A stretch of DNA of 64,000 bases from Spodoptera frugiperda (GCF_023101765.2 NC_064212.1:5952001-6016000); one strand, 5' to 3'; positions 1 through 15,400 are shown, counted from the first letter of the stretch. Program-made: numbers and translations. Notes: generated by a model from the sequence alone, not told the origin.

Positions 1-450
1 ACAGGGGTTGCCGAGCGACATTACTTAATTAATTAGCTGCTTAATTACTTAACCGACTTTTCGTAAAACATTAATTGATTCCTTTTAGAACAATTTTAAT
101 GTTGCCACATTTACATAATCTTTCGGTCTAATTTATCATTGGCAATTGTATAATGCGTTTAAAGTCAATTTTGGTATGCGATTATTATTATAGCTTTATT
201 AATATAGTCATCTAATTAAGTTTAATTGACAGTGTGACGCGTGTGTTGTATTATGTGTATGACTAAGCTGTGTAATTACTGATATAATTACTTCCGATTA
301 GGATTAAGTTACGTCAATACTCTCTAATAAGTGAAAAAATATGCGCAGACATTTAAAAGTATGCAAAAAAGCAACACACTTTCTGTCTGTGGCGTATATT
401 TGTCTGTATGTATGTTAGTATAGTACCTACTATAGGTTGCAAACACTGAC

Positions 451-3400
451 CTTTCTATAGACTAGAGTGATGAGTACGAGCTTGTCGAAGAGGAATATCC
501 TCATTAGTTGCCGGCGGCGGCGCGCAGTGTCCATCACGTAGAACTCGTTCTGTCGGAGCAGGCGGCCCTGGTGCAGCAGGTTCAAATATAGCTGAAACAG
601 ACACCGATCAATAGCGTCGCGAATTAAATTAAAACCATCCCCGACACAAATAGATTTCGTATGAAACCTGCCCACATGTAACCTTCCACGAATTTATAGT
701 TCCAAATCAAAACGGTGTGCAAATAAAAATGTTTTGTTTAGTCCAACTATTTCTGTTTAGCTACAGCAATTTGTGTAATATGTATCGCTACGTATCGAGG
801 GTATCTGCTAACAATAACGTGCAATTAATTATGCCGCCGCCATTATAAATTAACAGCATAATGCCCTTATTTATTTACCTGGTTAATGGTATTATCGGAA
901 AGTGAAAGCATTTATGAGCACACTAGATATATGTATAGGTGCTTAAAAACTTCAATCATATGTTTAGGTAAGTATTTGGAAAAAAATGTCACACTAATAA
1001 TTCTCTTTATCATGAAACACACCTATCGGAGATATGATAAGCCCAGAGATAATGAACACTGTCGAGCGCCTCAGGCAAACAACGTTTATTCCAAATGACT
1101 AACTGGCATTATATTGCAGATATTATTTGTGTGTATCTTTGTATCTACATTTAATTTATTAAAGATAGTGTTTGGTTTGGTACGACTTGTAATCTAAAGC
1201 TTCAAATCTAAGGGCTTGACCTGCCTGTTGATATTGCTATCTACTCCCACACAGTATTTATGTAGGTGCAAACCATGCAATAAGTATAATTTATTCGGAA
1301 CTTGTGTTACAGACTATTTCATCGACTATATCTATCGGAAAAATCCAGAGTACTACATTTTTATGGGATTTTTCTCAGAATTTATAGTATATGCAAACTA
1401 AAAATTTTTATTTATAAGAAAAGTATTAAGGTTATCCAAGATATATACAATACTAGGATCAAATACAAAAATAAAATCACTCACCGGACAGTCCGTGATA
1501 TTCTCCAATGCCATTATCTCGTCGACTGCTGTTAAAACACATTCAACAGTGGTCTTCGCGAGCTTCAGACTTTCCAGAGGAGTCTCATCGTTGTCAGAAG
1601 ACTCTCCGTTGCTGCCGCCAGTCTCATCGCTGTCCACACTCAGCTTCGATATCCTCGACTCAGTTTCACTCCTCTCGTTCTCATAATTTGAATAAGTTTT
1701 TACTAAATCAGCCAAGAACAACTTGTACCTGGGTAACCTTTGCACAGGCTCAAGTAGGTAACTTGACAGATCTAATCGATCTCCTAATTCTAATTGTATT
1801 CCCTGAAACGTAAATATCACATATTAATCATCAGCCTGTTTGGATATACAGCCTATAAACGTTTGCGGTGGAATTACATTTAGTTAATACATATAATTGA
1901 ATAGCCTTTCACCGGCTTTCATGCGTAATTTGGGTCGAATGATATGTGATCGCGATCGAGGTGTGGGATAACTGGGGCAGAGTTTTATCCGAACAACTAG
2001 ACTGAGAAGCTTCGCAGGAGGGAAATGGCGCGCGACAATTATATTAATAAAATAAAAACTTTCACTCAACTTAGTCGTTTATGTCGCAACATTTAGCTTT
2101 TTTAGTCAAAGAAAGAAATAACATTACGAAAATTGTAACTTGAAACATTACTTGAGTAGAGAAGTTCCAGTACATTCGGGCACATAATGCGAGAGAATTA
2201 AAATCATTTGTATAATTAACGACTGTTTATACGTAACGGGATATTATTTTTGAAGCAGTGGCCGTCGAGTAATGCCTATGAATGTGCAAGTATAACGGTA
2301 GCAGCAACAGTTAGCGGCTGCTACAAGCATCCAGCCATCCAGCACGCCGTACACTTTACAGAAATGAGGAAATAACGCTCGTCGACCATCGACCATCGGA
2401 CACACCGAGACGTGCATGCGGCCAACCGATAATGTTTCTATCGATTTATTTCTTACGGTAATTCATACCACTTACTTATGTAGTCAGTTAAACCATGATT
2501 GACCACATAAAGATATAAAATTAAATGTTATTACTTAATTATTATCTATTTCTATAAATACAGTTGCTGTGTGGGAGTTAACAGATACGGGGCTGTGGTT
2601 TTTTCACGAACAGGGATTGCCCGTAATGTGTAGCGGATGTACAGCTGAAAATACCCTGAATTTTTGATAACTCTTTATTTCAATGACAAGCTTGTAATGT
2701 TCGTCATCAAAACAATAGCTATAGTCATTAAACGACCTTAGAAAACTAAAATGGTCGGCTGTCAAGAGGGCTTTCACCTTTTGTCGTAATTGAATGTCGC
2801 AAAAAATATCATGAAATAAACTTACCTGGAAAAACTGTTTGTGTTCGAATACCAGTCTCGTCGCTCTCTTATTATTCCTAGAGTACATTACGTACATATT
2901 GAATCTCTTTTCCTGCAAACAAAATAACGTGATTGTAACGTAAATCTTGCCCCGTATTGTTTATATTGAATTCGGTTTTAATCAATCAAACGTCACGTAC
3001 ATTAACCGCGGCCATTATTTTTGATTTCCGATAATACGAGCTCGCTAATCTAAGAGAAATTCTGATACTTTCTCCAATAACAATTGTACTAAGTAAAACT
3101 TAAGGTTAGGGGCTAATGTGGCGGCAAGGCGGGTAGGTACTGTGAAGAATTGTTCAGCACGTAGACAGTGCTGGTCGATTTAAATGTGACCCGTGTTTAT
3201 TTGGAAGTTTCCTTGTTCTAGTCTGTTCTATAAATAAGAAGTGAGAAAGAAGATGGTCTTGTTAGTGCGGTGCATGGCATGGAATCACGCGCAGCGGTAG
3301 ACCGTGACACCAATGTTTTTATACCGATTTGCACATAATCGGTCATTACGCTTACTATTTACTCTGGTTAGGAGAGATAATTGTTGGGGTGAACATTGAC

Positions 3401-6400
3401 GGCTCATTGTCATTTGAGTTAAAAATACGTTTCGACACGTACGGATGTGATCATTGTAATTATTAGCCACTCGTACGTCAGCTGTTTATTTGACTTTGTC
3501 AAAACAAAAACTTGTCTTTAACACAAATTAAAGTTACAAAGATAGAACTATTTCAGTTGGTTATAGTTACATTGAGTCTAAAATTATTAAATTATAAAAA
3601 TGTAAGGAGAAAAACTTACGTAATGCCTAAAACACTGTCCCAGCTTCCTAAGATCATTTTCACAGTCTCTTAAAGCAGGGAGGAACTCTTCAGAATGAAA
3701 CCTGAAGATCTTCTCGATATTGCCGAAAATATCTGCCTCCAGCGCTCGGAAGTAGGGGGATATGTCTGATCTTCTCATGTTGGGCATGTAGTCTTCTACC
3801 ACGTGTCTCAACCTGTCCACGTAGACGTTCTCCGTATGAACCAGCTCGTTCACTCGTTCTGTGAGTCGTCTGCAAAGAAAATTGAACCTTGTTAAAGAAT
3901 TTTTTAAGTAGCATTTTGACTGCGTCATTGCTGGAGTGGCAAACACGATTGCTAAGAATGAGTCTCTGGTTGATTTTCGAATCAAACAAAGAGTTGTTGC
4001 CGGTTTAGATTTTAGATTTTTTTAGTAACAGTTCAAAGTCTGGAATTGTGCTTGATGGGTAAGCTGGGCAGGTAGGCTCGCCTCGTATTATGTATAGAAC
4101 AGATAATATAGTTGGTGAAAAGTGGGTATTACATTACCATTGTATGCACTTCTAATCCTTGGAGAAATAAGATATGATGATAATAACTACATAAATATGT
4201 TTTATTGAACAAGTACGTTGTGCCCACTTGTGTGCTAAGTACTGATAATAAAAACCCCCAATGTTATCTAATGGGTATTCCTTTTATTGTTATTGGGAAG
4301 TGCGCCGCACATTAAAATTAATTTAGACCAATTTAATACTGTAGCACTAATTATGAGTTGGTATTTTGTGCTACTTAGCTACTTAGAAGTATAATATTTG
4401 CTTTCATTTGTTTTCATGTGCTTATAAAATATGTAATATGTATGTGTACACATTCATTTTTAAATTAAAGGCTATGCTACGATTGGTACTGTTTATTTAG
4501 GCACATTAATCACATTAAAAGGATTTTTCACTATATATTCCGTAACTAGCAGTGCTAAAAGGACACATCTGTCTATCCTTTTGAAAATTAACAGACATTG
4601 GTACTTTTTCCAAAATTATTATTATGGGCTCTAACACCTTTGTTCTTCAAGGTAAACGTACCTTAGACACATAAATATATTTTCCGCCTTATCTTAGTAT
4701 TTACTATCCATGAGTGGACTCATCACTTAGCCTTATCACAATACAACATACGTAACATACAAGTAAATATTTAATGCTCACTCTTTGAACAATTAATTGA
4801 CATAGCTGTTATCATATCGCCAAAATACGTACTACGAAATTTTGTTATTACTATTATTTCTACCAGTTTTTGGAAAATTATCTAATCTACATTCCATTCT
4901 TTTCCTTTTAGGAAAACGAACAAATAAGTATATAATAACGTTACATAATATTAAGACTGCCTATTCATTATTGATTCATCTGTTTTAAGTTAAATTGAAG
5001 CAAGTGAATCTAGTACCAAACTCCTTGCACAATTCGTGCTATTGTTGTGAACCATATCCTCACTGACTTATGTGACCATACAACCAATAAACCGGTATAG
5101 TATAGCCCTCATAAAATACTCATCTATGCATTCACAGTATTGCACACAGCACAATGGACGATCCGAGTGGAGCTAAAAATATCTTTATCATTACTTTATC
5201 AAACAGGTCAAGATTGTTCCACCGTCAATAAGGACTTAAGGATATTGAGAGCACACGATAAAATATACCACTTCCTACATTAATATCGTATCTGTCCGTC
5301 AAATATATTAACTGTAGCCAACAACTAACTGCCATTGAGACAAAATTAATACAATCGAAACGTTTCGGCAATATTATGTTACCAATTTCGTAAGATTACC
5401 TTGAAATATTCAGTATAGAAATTGTTTATTATATTTCAAATGCTTAGTTACTTATTTAATTACGAAAGTACCGGTTGTTTAGTGTGTGCAAATGCGCAGT
5501 GTTTTCCTTGCAAGTCTGTGCAGTACTAGGTTCTACTGGGCCGAGTAAGTGGGTTGATTGACAGCCAGATTCCTATCTAGGTACCAAGATAACCTAGATA
5601 CAAATACATTTATAGTAGCGGGCATCGCTGTTCCGTATACTAATCTCACGACCTTTGGGGAATTCCTATTTTAGGAGTAAACAACGATAATGTTAGTAAA
5701 TGTTTATTCATGTAAGAATGTGTTCCTAAACTTTGTACCTGACAGAAGAAACTAAACATTTATTGCTCAATGTCTAACTTTAATCAGGCTATGTTTATAA
5801 AGCTACTCCTCACTTCTATTGTTAGCTGTATTTACAGCTTATAGCATAATACTGAACCAACAAAGCCCTGTGATCAAACAAAATGTGTAACGATTACAAA
5901 CTTTAACCGCAACAAAATAAGAACTAAAAAAAAAACTTCAAATATGATGAAAAAATGTTAGGAAGCTTCTATTTTATCCATTGAGTTATCTATCTACCTG
6001 TAATCTATAGCAAGGTCAATATAATTAAATATAATCAGTTTCCAACAATTCGTTATAAAGTTTTTCCTTGTATTATCTTACCGATTCGAATACCTAATTG
6101 TGGAATCGATTCTCGGTTGAAAATAGTTTCGATTGTTTCAAACAAGGCTAGATTTGTTTAGACTTGTTATACACATAATATTTACAGATCTGGCATCTAT
6201 GCAAAGATTGCGCTGAGGTATTGAATAACAAACAAATCGTTTGAATTCGATAGCCTGGGAAGTATTACGACACTAACGCTTTTCTGCGTCGCAATAAAAG
6301 GGTGATATCAATCTGGTAGCTGCTTCAAACAATATTATTTCTGAAAGTTCCTTTAACAAGATGCATGTGGATATGCGACACTCTTCCTATGAAATAAGAA

Positions 6401-9400
6401 TAGTAAGTATATCATATCATACAAAATGTAATAAAATAAAATTGTTTCTTTTATTCAAAATCCATACGTTTTGATAGAATACTTGGATGGAGCTACACAG
6501 GTAAGTTAGAGCAAGATAGATGTAACAATAGGTAAAGTAATTAGAAATTCTCAGTACTAGCACGTATTCTGGATTTGTGCCCAATGTGTGTCAAGCCCTC
6601 ACCGCCCACCACAGCCAGTGAAAATTTGCTGCAAGTGTGTTAGCATACAAAATTAATGAAGCCTTATACAATTAGGTTACAATCCAAAATCCACTTAGGA
6701 AACAGAAAGAGAATTATAGAAAATAGCATTAAACGTAATATTTTTGAACACATTATGTATTAGGTGCTACTAGATAAATAACTCATTACTAACTAATAGA
6801 ACTTCAATTAACATAGTCGCTTTCATCATTAGTACCTTTATCTAATAACAAGATTTCGTCAAATTAGTATTTTCGTAAGTGACATCTACATTCGTTCATA
6901 TACGTATTTAAACTTGGCTGCGTTCGTCAGTATGATTCAACAACGTAATAAAACAATAGTAATGGGGCAAAGTCACTTAGAATGCAAACAACGTCTTTTG
7001 TATTAGTTCTGGATAAAGAAACACTAAACTTCTAAAGGTAGGTAATTATGCATTGATTCTGGAATATGAGGTATTGTACGGAATCGCAAATATTCTATTA
7101 TAATATGTTTATTAGTATAGTAAACTTTTAGGAATTCCACGTCTATTGCACATCGAACTATGATTTGAATATAGGTATGGTTTGTATTAAAATTGAGGTA
7201 TTCGAATACAAATATTTTTATATCCTTTCTTTTCTACATTATGAAAGAAAGACATTCCAATTTAAATTTTCAATGCAGTCGGTATGCCTGATTCGTTTAA
7301 TTGTTTTAATAAAGTATATACTAATTGTTACTCAAAGTATTCAACGCGAATTATGTATTGTTGTGTCGCTTCCGACCTCCTATTAATTACTATTCTTTAT
7401 TATTGTTTGTATTTTAGTGACAGAGACGCACCATCATAATCATCTTCCATTTCACAAACTAATTACTTTAATATCGTGATTAAAAACTGCTAGAGATCAA
7501 GAAGCAACATAATATTAATTACTAGTTTATTAGAATAAGAATATCATTGCTTATAAAACTCATGCAGCCCTATATTATCAACGAATCAAATAAACAAGGT
7601 ATTAGTAATCAGAACATTTTTATCGTCAAACGATACTAAAAGAACGCGTGGGGAATCCACATTTCTCGATGATGTAATGGTCAGTGTTAGTAGCAACGTC
7701 ATCAGCTAATAGGTACAAGCGAAAGCGACAGTTGACTCATTGATTTCACCAAAAGATATTTGAATAGTACTACGACATACATTCATAGCATACACTGAAA
7801 CGATCACCTTCTAATATTATCTTTGGATCATATAAATAGATATTCAGATATGTATATACTTGTATGTATATCTGTACAAAATAACCTTGATGCTTTTCCG
7901 CGATTTACGTAAAACAAAATAGCGAGACTGAAACGTGGTCAGTGATAAAAGTAACTAGAATCATAATATGTATTCTTTGCACATAAAGAAACGTAAATAC
8001 AAGAGCAACCTTGGCATCCACACCGACGCTTGCGCATCTGTATAAAAATATAACGCTGTGACGTCACGGACCTGCCAAAAACGGTGATGATGAATATTAA
8101 CTAGTATTTATTTATCCGTTATCGATGTAGCTACCTTAGTTAGTTTGTTTTTGATTCGGATCTAGCGTATTTTACATTATTCGACCGTTACAGAATGTTG
8201 GCAACAATTGCGGTAAATTCTACGTCACATTTCTCCGAAACAACATACCAGTTATTCGGAACTTGTTGTATTCGATATATTATTCTAGAAACTCGATAAT
8301 AAATTTCCAACTGCCATCACTTTTATCGTTTCGTTTTGGAACGCAATCGTTTTATGGAAATTCCTAGTTTAATTTATTTAATTTAAATTAACCAACAGGA
8401 TAACATAACAGTAGGAAATTGGGAAAGCCATATCTTAAAGAAAGTAAAAAATATTTAATAAAACTGTTTTTAATTTCAAACAGTAACAATCAACCAACGA
8501 CAGATCAATATAAAATATTGCTAAGACAAGATTTAATTGTAAATACATAAGGCCAAGGACATAAACATATTATCCATGCACAACACAACACACGATTATT
8601 CATCACACACTTTATTCGATCGTATCTACGTCACAGTATAACAAGAAATTAAATTAATTCTCGTGTAATATGGTGTACATAATCTGCTATCAAACGAATC
8701 AAAACTGGTAGGTAATAATACTTGTGTCTACTCCTAATTCTCACGTGTTTTAAATCACAACTTCCCTAGTGATTTTTCCCTTAAATACCTTGCTTCTCAT
8801 CATATGTATAGGTTGACTGATAATTAGTGAACGATATTTTAACACGTGATTGTAATCATGATTACAAGCAACTTTCTCAACTTTTTTTGTATACTCTTAG
8901 TTTTATTTTTTTACAATACCAATCGCCTTATATTATACCCTATAATATAGGGTGATTGGTATTGTAAAAAGGTCTATATATAGACCTTGGTCTAAAAATT
9001 AACGAGCATCACAAAAAATTGACACGAAGATTTAACTGACTTTACCTAAATTTATCATAAATTATAACCTCATCTAGTTAATTGTAAACTACTAACATGA
9101 TGTAACAGTGCTATTTTGTAGCCTATTTACATAAATAGATGTTATTTCATTTTGTTGGCATTTCTATTTATTTATACTGCACCAACCAGGCAGTAACCCG
9201 TCCCAAATCGAACAAACAATTTGCAGATATTTTTCGTCGAATTTTCCATTGTTTACCAAACGTGTAAGTAGTAACTACTTTCCATTAGATAACTTAACCA
9301 GTGTGGTCTGTTATGGGGGGCAAGTTAAGGATAAAATGTATATTATGTTAAAATACTATCAGAAAAACCCTAAGAAGGACAATCCTGAAATTAAAATACT

Positions 9401-12400
9401 GGCAGCTTGTGACCAATTTTAAGATTGTAAATGTTTCAATTTAGGAATCGAAGAAACCACATTTATAATATTTAATTTTCCTTGTAATAAGTCGTTAAGT
9501 TAATTAAATAACTCACATAAGTCTTTTTACATTATATTTTGATACCGTTTAGTAGTTTCTATAATAATCCAGTCAGCTATTACTCATTGTGGTTATTATT
9601 TATTACAGTCATCGTAACAAAATGTTAATAAATAGATGTAAATTAATTTATTATAGCTTAAAATGGGTTATACTTATTTAGGATTACCTAGAAGCCTACA
9701 ATATTGTGGTTCTTATGTCTTTCAATGTCAGAAAAAACAACAAATACAATAAAAATTTCAATCCGTCTGTCGGTCAGTCAATGGGTGCATCATACTTGAA
9801 TCAGAAGTAATAACAAAACAAGTATTTGTTAATAACATCACACAGTCTAGTTTAAAAAGAAACAGTATGACGTAAAAAGCCACATCTTAAAAGTAGGTAT
9901 CCACTATCAGCATCACCTATCGTTTTCACTCGATTCTTGCTCACATCATCATATGATTCAAGTTCCGGAACCCTTGAGATAAGATGTCCCGATTTTCTCA
10001 GTATACGAACATAAGTAAATACTTATCATAGTTTGTCGTAAATTCATGTAATCTAAAAGTAGGATCTAGGTAAATATATCTGAAGATTGGCAAATCTGAA
10101 GCTATAGGTATCCGTATAAGCATTGAATGGCAGTCATTAATTTTGAGGCTCATTTCTTTTTACTATACCGCATGTCATAAACCCGGTTATTCGTTTGTTT
10201 AGAAGGAAAGAACAAAGAATTATGAATCATTTTAGGTATTTCTAAATAAGTCTTATTTTATTATATTCCTAAGTATCTGATATAACAATAGGATAGACTG
10301 TATTCCAGCTCACAATTTGTATCAATATTGAACATTCTTCTGCCTTAAATTCCAATAAATATTGATTGTTGTCATTAAAACCTCATACTCAACATCTTAA
10401 GAGTGCTTTTCGACCAGAGATGTGCTATGCTATGTTCTCCCACCTGTCATATTCAATGGAACGTATGGTTTAGCACTGGTAGAAATGGGTTATATATATT
10501 TATTTATTAAAACTTCCATGCACATACATAAAACATAATTACACATACCTATTCCTAAGTGAATTAATGCCATGGGTATTTACCAGTCTATCTTACTTGT
10601 ATAATTTTAGTAGAACCACATCTACAACTCTTCATCCCACAATTAACCCTAGATTAGATATAGGTGGAAATCCCATTCTTTCGATTGAATTTAGCCTAGA
10701 CACTGTATTATTTGATGAGTAGATGAAAACAATTCTGATATCTATGTGGGAAATGCCCAACCCAACCACAACAACCAGGTTTAGGGTTAGAGACAAAAGA
10801 CAGAAGACATACAAAAGTAGAAGTCACTCGTTACAGAGTCTATGACATCCTAAAAGACTAAAAATCTCATGTTTAGTAAATACCTTTTTAAACGAAGCAT
10901 ATTTATCTTGTTAAACTTGGTAAACATTATCATAACATAACATTTCTGTGTAAAATACAACAGTCTGAGAATCTCACAAGCATCGTATTGTGTGTAATGT
11001 GATGATAACTGATATTGAGAATTACTGAGTATTTCAGAAAAATCTAGGTCGTTTACTAAAAACAAAATTGTTACCAGAAACTCTTGTTTAGATTCCGGGA
11101 CGGAACAGAGCACATTTTTTAGCTATTGCTAATCGTACTCGTATAAAGTACGAACAATAGAAACACATAATTAAAATAATTATGTTTATAAACAGCTGTA
11201 CTGTTTTGGACAGAGTTATGCATTACATATAAGTCCAGCGCATACGACACTACGAATCATACCAACTACTAGTACATCGATGATGTAATACGATAGATAT
11301 CAACGTAATCACGCTTTGTCTACTAATATTATAACAAAGTATCTGTTTGACAAAGTAACACTACGGAAAATTGAAGAAAAAAACTTGAAAAAAGGCACAA
11401 ATTTTTTCTATTATTTATTTGGCACATAATAGTAACTCCTCTAAGCCTTCCTACAACGATAATAATATAACAAACAAAAAAGCTACTGAGACATTGAAAC
11501 CTAAATACGACCTGAGGACATCAGCTATATGATCCCTTAACAAAATATCGAGATGATATTCATGAGATAAATGAACTAGGTATTATCCAAATAACCTGAA
11601 CATAGCTTAGATAAAAGATTAGGTAACATTTACTAAACTGCGCTGTGTTATCTAACAGTTAACACTATCTTTAAAAACAGTATTGTTTGTAGAGTACCGA
11701 GACTGTTTCGTCTTGTTTTCATTTCTATCATCGACCGACTTCATTTTTTTCTCACAACAATGTTTCAAGATCTAAGATAGGTACAACAATACTACATTCA
11801 AACCATTTAATTTATTCCATAAGGTATCTAAATCGAAAGTCAATAGGGATGATGACGGGGTATAAAAATTAAAAATCTATTTAGTCCATCAGTTAGGTAA
11901 TGAAAAAATATTAGACACATTTTTTTTATTTTGTCATAGAAGATAATAATATGTAGATAAAACGAGTTTAGGAGTGTGAGCAAATACGTCATTTGTGTCT
12001 ACGTATAAAACGTGCCTTCGTCACTTCTAGAAGTGACGTCAATTGATATTTCAAATCGAAAATATTGCTTCCCTAAGAAAATAAAAAATACGCGTCGAAC
12101 TTTGTAAAATAGTCTACGAAAAGGACATTGGAATGAAAATTAGTCATCTGCCCTATGAGTTACTGTGATTTAGCTGACCAAAAGACTATCCAGCAATCGA
12201 AATAACATGAATTTAACAGCTGATTGGCAAAATTTTACGTTCATCAGTTTGATCAGCCGTCCAAAAACCGAGGTTAAAATGTTTCAACGAAACCCGATGC
12301 CCGCCGTACGAGGAGAATTAAAACTAAACGTGGAAATTCAACACAATGAACTGCAAATTGAAAATATTGATTTTGTAACACTAACGCCGCTCATTGAATC

Positions 12401-15400
12401 AATGGCGCTGAAAACACATCGGACCAAACGTTCGACCTTTGCGTTTCTTTTTCAAAACGTATGCAATTATGCAATGAGTTTTTGTGCGAATATCATTAAG
12501 CTAACATTATTGGAACCTCGAAAGGATGAGAGTAGATTATTTCACAATTGTTAAGTTGTGATTCTTAGCAATTTGCGTTCCATAGTCTAGGACAACCCCA
12601 TGGAAGACAATCATGAGGTTATGTGTATATCTATGTATGTACAAAGGAATAATTTCATTGGCAGCTATTGTAAAATTATTAGCTTATACATCTACCGACA
12701 AATAGACTTTGTACTACAATACATACACCCAAGTTAAACAAAAACTTCGCCTTTATTAGCACTTGCAAATGGGTGTACCTATGTATGAGAAAACTCGTGG
12801 CGTTCATAGTAAACCGTTAGTCATAAGAGACTGCTATTCTATAGAAACTATGTATAATATATCCTCTACTTTTTATCATGTAACATTCAGTAATGACGAT
12901 ATTTATTTAAATATTCTAATTTTTGTTTGATGTGTCTTTGTACCTAGGATTTAGATGTTTTTTGGGGTTTTCCATTATATTTGCAATGCATTTCAGACTA
13001 AATAAAAACAAATAGGTATGTGGGGAGTGGGGAAACCAATCATTTTATAATTATATCACTCATGTAATCGTTAACTCCTCACTACGACTTTCTCCCATCC
13101 AATAACGTTTTTTACTAAAAATGTCGCAAGGTTTTTATGAAAACCATACGATTACCTATCTTTATTTAGACTATTTTGACTTAACAACAATACCTATGCG
13201 TAAGTAGTTAAGAAGTTCATTGAACTTGTTAGTGCAAAAATCTTGTAATTCTCCTAATTAAATTGTAACAATAACTAGTTAGCAAATGTGTTATAAAAGT
13301 ACCGATGTCTGCTAATGATGCATGAGTAGTCTTGTAGAGAATCTCATACAATTAGATATAAGTATTGTAAGCGTCTTGCAAAGAAAAACACTGAACGACC
13401 TTGCCACCTACGTGGACGACTATTTAACATACTTTTTATGATACAATGTATCACCAGTGGAAATAGATCAAGTACCTATAATAACTTAAATATCAATTAT
13501 AGATATAATGTTTGTTTTGTTTTAATCAATGTTCTACGTACCTTAAAATGTATAAGTAATGTTCTTTCGTTCACTAAACTTATCTTGCAGTTGTATGATA
13601 ATCAAATAATTACTCGTATTTTTACTCTAAATAAAAATGAATAACAAAACAAAGGATTATCCGCCATATTGCTTTTGCCAAACGTCGATTAGGTGTCGTT
13701 AGATTCATATTTTTGAATATTAATGTTTGTAACTAAAAGAAAATTTGTAATTTTCGGCCTATTGGCAAGTTTAAGCAGTCGGGACCCATGAAAGCCATAA
13801 TTGTAATGGAATGGGTCCCGACTGCTTAAATTTTTCTTGTATTGTTTTTTCATTTTAATAATGTTTTTGCTTTCAACTTACATTGCTTTTTGTTTTGAAA
13901 GTAAAATGCATTCGCAAACGTTATTAATATTAAACAAAAATGACCGGTCGTAATTTCAATTTCCCGCCTGGCAAATGGGTGTTCTCTTGTTTCAAAATAT
14001 TTACGAGTACTGGCCTAAAAACAGTATCTAGCCTGTAAAGAGTTACTTATAAGTAGGTATGAGTATATTTAAATGCTTGCTAGAAATAAATCTAAATGTC
14101 ATCAACGGGTAGTAAATACTTATAAGCCACCTGCCCACTTGCCTCGCACCATATGAATAAACATCAAGGTGAAACCTCATAACACAACAACTAGACATAA
14201 GTATGTACTGTACGTAGGTACGTGCACGAGTTTGTATGCATTAGTGGGTACTCAGTATACTAAAGTACTATAATTTCATAATTTTTACCGAAAACAAACA
14301 AATAAAGCAAAACCCATTCGATAAATTGAACATAATAACACGGCTAAAACAAAGCAGTTACACGCTCCTAGCAGGCAAGACATAATCTTATCAATTCGTG
14401 ACAAAGCCAACTGACGATAACGCAAATATTTTCTTCGATATCTTAAAGAAACTCAAGTGACCTCACCTGCGATATTTCTCCTTTTTCGATTCCACCGGCA
14501 TCAATACCGGTTCCGTAGACTTGGAAATACACCATTCGTTCACTGCACTCACAGTAAGGAACTCTGAGTCCGGCGCATGGCATACCTCAGAGCCGAACTC
14601 GTCTGAAGATACAGTAATACTGTCGTACTTCTGGTACGGAACCATGTCGAAGGACGATATCGACTTAATACTAACATTGTCATAATTAGCACGATCACCA
14701 AAGTCACCAGAGGAGACTGACGCGTCGTCTCCTCGTTCACTTATTTCATCACTATTTTCTTCGTTTATCAAAGTGTCTGTAGAATGATCAGCAGACAGCG
14801 TCTCCGCTGCACCGTCATCTATGTTCACTACATACTCCTTGCCGTTACTCAAATTGTCACTGGAATCACTACTACTGTCCGAACTATCGTCCGTGGACTC
14901 ATCATTGTGTTCATGACTTGGCGCCTCTTCCTCATTGTCTGATGGGTCTGATCGCTTAAGTCTTAACAATTTTTCTAGATCACTCTGTTTAACTCCGTAA
15001 GACCAATGCCTTTCCCCAGGATGTCCTTGACTTGCATTCGATTTTTTCCTCATAACAGGTGGTTGTCGAGATCGTCTCGTGACCACAGGCGATGAGTTTG
15101 GGGTGGCAAAGGAATAACGTCGTTCTACAAATTTAGTTTCTTCTGGAACAGGTGATTCCCTTTCCTCCGTCTCCGGTGTAGGGTCATCCTTAAATTGGTC
15201 CGGTGGTGGTGGTGGTGGTGGTGCAGGTCTATGTGGTACAATAACATCTCCTGGTTTCCGGTCTGAAATGAAACCTGAGGAACTGGATTCGAAACTACGT
15301 TCTGAAGTATTTGATAAAATTGAATTCACAGATATATTCGAATTTCTATCTTGAGACTTCGCCACTGGGTACAAATGCGGGAAATGGCTTTGTATCGGAT

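Larger units (their letters stand above)
3870..14466 (-). other. RhoGEF intron 1, 10.6 kb, AT-rich
   Basis: The donor (GTGAGG) follows 14467 and the acceptor (TTTGCAG) precedes 3869. The split Arg codon (phase 2) is restored exactly, which supports direct joining of these two exons. Inside I see only AT-rich sequence, three hairpins or palindromes listed separately (8907-8970, 12020-12037, 13770-13830), and CRE-like TGACGTCA-type sites near 8060 and 12034. The open frames here are short and resemble no family I recognise. Unseen alternative first exons are possible. Confidence 0.7.

Noticed and set aside
1508..1813. 101-codon plus-strand open frame
   Set aside because: It is the antisense shadow of the RhoGEF DH exon 1485-1802, whose minus-strand product matches the DH consensus and splices in phase.
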